DNA from: Halobacillus sp. Marseille-Q1614
GTDB taxonomy: Bacteria > Bacillota > Bacilli > Bacillales > Halobacillaceae
Length of the DNA: 64,000 bases
Assembly: GCF_902809865.1 (NCBI RefSeq)
Contig: NZ_CADDWH010000001.1
Span: forward strand, 3,410,001 to 3,474,000
Reading direction: 5' to 3'
Positions 60,855 to 64,000 of this stretch are shown piece by piece. Under the pieces are notes generated by a model. The model saw only the letters and a program-made list of their open reading frames with translations, did no database searches and was not told the DNA's origin. The position numbers were made by a program, and so were the translations under genes. The stretch's first letter is position 1; the number at the start of each line of letters is the position of its first letter.

Positions 60855-61865
60855 TTATTTTACAATGTTAGAAACGATTTCATAAGAACGCAGTCTTGCT
60901 TCATGATCATAAATCTGGGAAGCAATAATCATTTCATCAGCCTGCGTATCATCAAGGAAGTTTTGCAGCTCGGTGCGTACTTTTTCTGGACCGCCGATAA
61001 TTGACGCACCGAGCTGCTGCTGAAGCGCATGTTTCTCGTGTTCCATCCAGATTTCATCCATATTATTAACCGGAGGCTGAAGCAGCTTATTCGTGTTTCT
61101 TATGATGTTTAAGAACTGCTGGTAGAGAGAGGTAGCCAGTCGCTCGGCTTCTTCATCCGTATCAGCAGCAATGACGTTGACTCCTACCATGGCGTATGGT
61201 TCCTCCAGCGTTTCTGACGGCTTAAAGCTTCTGCGGTACAAATCAAGGGCCCCAAGCGTATTGTTCGGGGAGAAGTGGCTGGCGAATGAGAATGGCAGAC
61301 CTAGATGTCCGGAAAGCTGGGCACTAAAGCCGCTTGAGCCTAAGAGCCAAATTGGAATATCAAGCCCTTCACCAGGAAATGCCCGTACTCTGCCTAACCC
61401 TGTTGAAAGCTCAGGGTTAAAATAACCGCGCAGTTCCTCGACCATCGCCGGGAAGTTCTCCGCATTGCTGTCTAAGTTGCGTCTTAGGGCGTGAGCCGTC
61501 GTCTGGTCGGTTCCGGGAGCTCGCCCCAGTCCTAGGTCGATTCTTCCCGGAAACAGCGTCTCAAGCGTCCCAAATTGCTCTGCAATGATAAGTGGTGCAT
61601 GGTTAGGAAGCATAATGCCGCCGGAGCCCACCCGTATCGTTGACGTATGGTGAGCTACATGGCTGATCGCAACCGCAGTAGCCGAACTCGCAATCGCCGG
61701 CATGTTATGGTGTTCAGCCATCCAGTATCTAGTATAGCCCCATTTTTCTGCGTGCTGCGCTAAATCAGCGGAATTATGAAAAGATTCAGCAGCACTGCCG
61801 CCTTCTTTGACAGCGGCTAAATCCAAAACAGAATATTTTATATCTTGTAAATGTTTGTTTGTCAT
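60855..61865 (-). CDS. LLM class flavin-dependent oxidoreductase (luciferase-like)
   Basis: Bacterial luciferase-like monooxygenase of the YhbW/MsnO8 type, 336 aa from the ATG at 61863-61865 ([16 protein letters not shown]) behind AAGGAAG. Markers: [59 protein letters not shown]. It uses FMNH2 and oxygen; the physiological substrate is unknown. The gene stands alone. Confidence 0.9.
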   Translation of the reverse strand: MTNKHLQDIKYSVLDLAAVKEGGSAAESFHNSADLAQHAEKWGYTRYWMAEHHNMPAIASSATAVAISHVAHHTSTIRVGSGGIMLPNHAPLIIAEQFGTLETLFPGRIDLGLGRAPGTDQTTAHALRRNLDSNAENFPAMVEELRGYFNPELSTGLGRVRAFPGEGLDIPIWLLGSSGFSAQLSGHLGLPFSFASHFSPNNTLGALDLYRRSFKPSETLEEPYAMVGVNVIAADTDEEAERLATSLYQQFLNIIRNTNKLLQPPVNNMDEIWMEHEKHALQQQLGASIIGGPEKVRTELQNFLDDTQADEMIIASQIYDHEARLRSYEIVSNIVK

Positions 61866-62114
61866 AGAAACATCTTCCTTTATAAGGTTTATTCCCGTCC
61901 ATCGTATCAATTTTATTTCGGGACTCAAAAGAATTTGCTTAAAGGAAGTTGTCTTGTTCTTAATAGGTTGGCAAAAGTTATCAGGGTTACTGTGGGTTCG
62001 AGGTTAAAAGCAACTCTACAGTTTTTAGAAAGGGTTAACTGCTATAACCATCCTTGATTCATAGCAGTAAAATCATTAACATAAAGACTAAATGACGAAG
62101 AACAGGAGGTCACA

Positions 62115-63311
62115 ATGACCAAAGAAACCGTTTTAAAAATAAAGCAAAAGCAGGCCGATAAATATCACAAAGGCTATCCGCTAATCTCTGCGAGTGCAGT
62201 AGCAGACAGCAGACCGCTGCAAAAAGAAGGCCAGATTATTAAGCTGACAGATGAAAGAGGGAAGTTTATCGGCCGCGGGTATTATGGCAATCAAAATAAA
62301 GGGCTCGGCTGGGTGCTGACGCAGAAAGAAGATGTATTCATAGACCAGAAATTCTTTGATCAGGCGATTCAAACGGCTCTCAACTATAGAAAAAAGCTTT
62401 TTAAAGACCCTGAAACAACTGCTTTTCGAGTTTTTAACGGAGAAGGCGATGGGGCAGGGGGGCTTACGATTGATTATTTTGATGGCTATTACTTAATCAA
62501 TTGGTATAGTGAAGGGGTTTATTCTTTCCGTTCCTTTGTCCTTCATTCTCTAGAGCAGCTGGTGGATTATAAAGCGATTTATGAGAAGAAACGCTTTGGC
62601 AAGCAGGGGCAGTATATCGATGATGATGAGTTTGTCGCAGGCGAGAGAGGGGATTTCCCTATCATAGTTAAAGAGAATGACGTTCAGTTTGCGGTTTACC
62701 TTAATGAAGGCGCGATGGTAGGCGTTTTTCTTGATCAGCGCGAAGTAAGGAAAAGAATCCGAGACTATTATTCTGAAGGGAAGAGGGTGCTAAATACTTT
62801 CTCCTACACAGGAGCTTTCTCCCTCTTTTCAGCTCTTGGTGGAGCCTCTCACACCACCAGCGTAGACCTTGCTAATCGCAGCTATGCCAAGACTATAGAG
62901 AACTTCAGCTTAAACGGCATTGATTATGAAGCACATGATATCATTGTGGAAGATGTCTTTAAGTACTATAAATACGCGAATCGTAAGCAATTAAGCTTTG
63001 ACTTAGTTATTCTCGATCCCCCAAGCTTTGCTAGGGCTAAGAAAACTACCTTTAGGGCAGAGAAAGACTACACAGAGCTCCTAAAGCAGACTATTTCTAT
63101 TACTGAATGGAACGGGACAATCATTGCTTCCACCAACTGCAGTAAATTCAATATGAAGAAATTCAAAAGCTTTGTTGATCGCGCTTTTAAGGAAAGCGGA
63201 CATCAATATACTATATTAGAAGAATTCTCTCTCCCTCATGATTTCAGGACCATCTCTTCATTTCCAGAAGGAAATTATCTAAAAGTCATATTTATTAGAA
63301 AATCTAGTTAA
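62115..63311 (+). CDS. Class I SAM-dependent rRNA large-subunit methyltransferase (RlmI/RlmK-like, YwbD-type)
   Basis: 398 aa. N-terminal PUA domain (residues about 1-75: GHPLI-like KGYPLISASAV, IGRGYYGNQNKGLGW), then an RlmI-like middle domain (VFNGEGDGAGGLTIDYFDGY) and a Rossmann methyltransferase with SAM motif NTFSYTGAFSLFSALGGA and catalytic-loop DLVILDPPSFAR. C5-methylcytosine modification of 23S rRNA is the activity of E. coli RlmI; the exact base here is not known. ATG behind AGGAGGT. Confidence 0.9.
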   Translation: MTKETVLKIKQKQADKYHKGYPLISASAVADSRPLQKEGQIIKLTDERGKFIGRGYYGNQNKGLGWVLTQKEDVFIDQKFFDQAIQTALNYRKKLFKDPETTAFRVFNGEGDGAGGLTIDYFDGYYLINWYSEGVYSFRSFVLHSLEQLVDYKAIYEKKRFGKQGQYIDDDEFVAGERGDFPIIVKENDVQFAVYLNEGAMVGVFLDQREVRKRIRDYYSEGKRVLNTFSYTGAFSLFSALGGASHTTSVDLANRSYAKTIENFSLNGIDYEAHDIIVEDVFKYYKYANRKQLSFDLVILDPPSFARAKKTTFRAEKDYTELLKQTISITEWNGTIIASTNCSKFNMKKFKSFVDRAFKESGHQYTILEEFSLPHDFRTISSFPEGNYLKVIFIRKSS

Positions 63312-63342
63312 TGAGCTGCATTTTTGCAGCTCATTTTTTTAT
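63311..63342 (+). terminator. Terminator after the methyltransferase
   Basis: ATGAGCTGCA (63311-63320) pairs perfectly with TGCAGCTCAT (63325-63334), followed by TTTTTTT. Confidence 0.9.
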
Positions 63343-63369
63343 GAAAAATCCAACTCTGTTTTTTTACTT

Positions 63370-63575
63370 TATTGTTTGCAAATTAGTATACTTGTTTACA
63401 ATTATGTACTCTTGTACACGCTATTGGATGCAATTGCACTCAGTTTTGTATACTTGAAAACAAAAATGTACGCATATTGATATATAAGCATGTGTACGTA
63501 TTTGTTTACAAGTATACAAAAACCGTAGAAATGTAAACGAAAAATGTAAAATTGTATGCAAATACGAATACGTAA
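63370..63575. repeat. Iterated AT-rich repeat array, centromere-like (parC-like) candidate
   Basis: The motif AGTATACTTGTTTACA (63385-63400) recurs as TTTTGTATACTTGAAAACA (63444-63462) and inverted as TGTTTACAAGTATACAAAA (63503-63521). Between and after them lie TGTACTCTTGTACA, ATGTACGCATAT, ATGTGTACGTATT, and two ATGTAAA copies (63530 and 63544). The block is non-coding, directly upstream of a ParM-like gene. In ParMRC and Alp systems the ParR-binding centromere sits exactly there and is built of such iterons. Confidence 0.6.
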
Positions 63576-63584
63576 ATAGTCACA

Positions 63585-63613
63585 TTGACTTATGGGGTCT
63601 GATCTAATATGTT
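63585..63613 (+). promoter_or_regulatory. Promoter of the ParM-like gene
   Basis: TTGACT (63585-63590), 17-base spacer, TATGTT (63608-63613), between the repeat array and the AAAGGAGAG ribosome site. Confidence 0.6.
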
Positions 63614-63669
63614 TAATAGTAGAGCTAGCAAAACTAGCAAATCTTTCTATTAAAGGAGAGCTTATCAAA

Positions 63670-64000
63670 ATGACAAGAACAAGAATTGCTGCAGTTGACG
63701 TGGGGAATGACGCAGTAAAAGCGAATTTTGGAAAATTAGAATCTGAACTATATATTCCTAATGTAATCGCCAGAGATTTAGAAGACCGTCCAGTTATAGG
63801 TATTGAAGACTTAGATGAGAAGGAGCCGATTGATAACCTACATATCCGCGTTCATTCTCCTGCCTTAAAGGAAAATAACGCAATTTACCGTGTAGGAAAC
63901 CTGGCCGCTAAAAGTGATAATTCTACAGAATTGGATCCAGGAAGCAGTAAATCTGAAGAAGATCAGACACTGATTATGCTGTTTGCCTCTATTGCATTAG
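63670..64000 (+). CDS. ParM/StbA-type actin-like protein, N-terminal 110 residues (runs off the window end)
   Basis: Actin-superfamily ATPase that polymerises into filaments to move DNA in plasmid segregation. ATG at 63670 behind AAAGGAGAG. The phosphate-1 loop VDVGNDAVKA is at residues 9-18 (DxGNxxxK as in ParM, Alp7A and AlfA), followed by YIPNVIARDL and the YRVGNLAAKS block, both typical of the ALP_N domain. Phosphate-2 and adenosine motifs lie outside the window. A chromosomal relative, an integrated element, or a plasmid-derived cassette are all possible; the downstream ParR-like adaptor cannot be seen. Confidence 0.82.
   Translation, partial: MTRTRIAAVDVGNDAVKANFGKLESELYIPNVIARDLEDRPVIGIEDLDEKEPIDNLHIRVHSPALKENNAIYRVGNLAAKSDNSTELDPGSSKSEEDQTLIMLFASIAL

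Noticed and set aside
63370-63575. CRISPR array or replication origin iterons
   Set aside because: Units are unevenly spaced, partly inverted and short, with no unique spacers, and neither a cas gene nor a replication initiator is nearby; a centromere fits better.
63402-63668. 88-residue minus-strand frame in the repeat array
   Set aside because: AT-rich, Ile/Tyr/Phe-heavy translation of iterated repeats; no ribosome site and it opposes the ParM promoter.
1-64000. tRNA, rRNA, transposase or phage genes
   Set aside because: None seen on either strand; the repeat family has no associated coding frame in the window.

Overview
The window reads as a chromosomal segment of a moderately halophilic or halotolerant Bacillaceae, in the Halobacillus/Virgibacillus sphere. 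This is inferred from the gene set (des-desKR thermosensor, SAM riboswitch on a yxjG-type gene, glgBCDAP, pgsBCA-capD, gbsR, BCCT transporter, sigL, TnrA/CcpA-type sites) and from strong GGAGG-type ribosome sites; no ribosomal RNA gene is present to confirm it.

Layout. 1-1.4 kb: start of a secreted type I pullulanase (minus) with two CcpA/LacI-type operators. 1.7-5.3 kb: a Cys-rich micro-protein, DUF4395, a YihY/BrkB membrane protein and an M48 protease. 5.5-8.3 kb: desR-desK-des on the minus strand. 8.5-13.4 kb: YfcC carrier, ribokinase, SAM riboswitch with a YxjG-type methionine-synthase-like gene, and a hypothetical gene. 13.5-16.4 kb: flavodoxin-fold oxidoreductase and an EcsAB-like ABC pair. 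16.7-21.6 kb: poly-gamma-glutamate operon pgsBCA plus a CapD-like gamma-glutamyltransferase. 21.9-26.1 kb: murQ with a three-gene sugar ABC importer that has no ATPase. 26.8-36.9 kb: glycogen operon glgBCDAP ending in a GH13 enzyme. 36.9-43.1 kb: a sigma-54 module with isoaspartyl dipeptidase and a second YfcC carrier behind a textbook -24/-12 promoter, a divergent enhancer-binding activator, and sigL. 43.1-44.9 kb: purU and a DMT transporter. 45.6-49.0 kb: a decayed iron alcohol dehydrogenase, gbsR, and a symporter strikingly like the animal choline transporter CHT1. 49.2-56.7 kb: P1/DmpA peptidase, divergent from glutamate synthase gltB-gltD across a perfect TnrA box. 56.8-63.3 kb: micro-proteins, BCCT betaine carrier, M20 dipeptidase, zinc-ribbon micro-protein, LLM oxidoreductase, rRNA methyltransferase. 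63.4-64 kb: an iterated AT-rich repeat array followed by the start of a ParM-like actin.

How it fits together. Carbon storage (glg, pullulanase), nitrogen and glutamate metabolism (gltBD, TnrA box, IadA and other peptidases, PGA capsule) and osmoprotection (gbsR, CHT1-like symporter, BCCT carrier) dominate. Glutamate links several blocks: it is made by GltBD and can be polymerised by PgsBCA, and glutamate and betaine are the common compatible solutes of such organisms.

The feature that ordinary genes do not explain is a family of imperfect palindromic intergenic repeats of about 90-230 bp, often bounded by GTTCCG/CGGAAC. Copies lie near 1.9, 3.8, 5.4, 16.4, 26.2, 26.4, 45.0, 45.2, 45.4, 49.1 and 59.1 kb. 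A two-element composite occurs twice in opposite orientation (26.15-26.52 and 44.98-45.33 kb), bracketing the glycogen and sigma-54 regions. The best candidate for an unexpected system is the terminal ParM-like gene with its centromere-like array. No tRNA, rRNA, CRISPR array, transposase or phage structural gene was seen.
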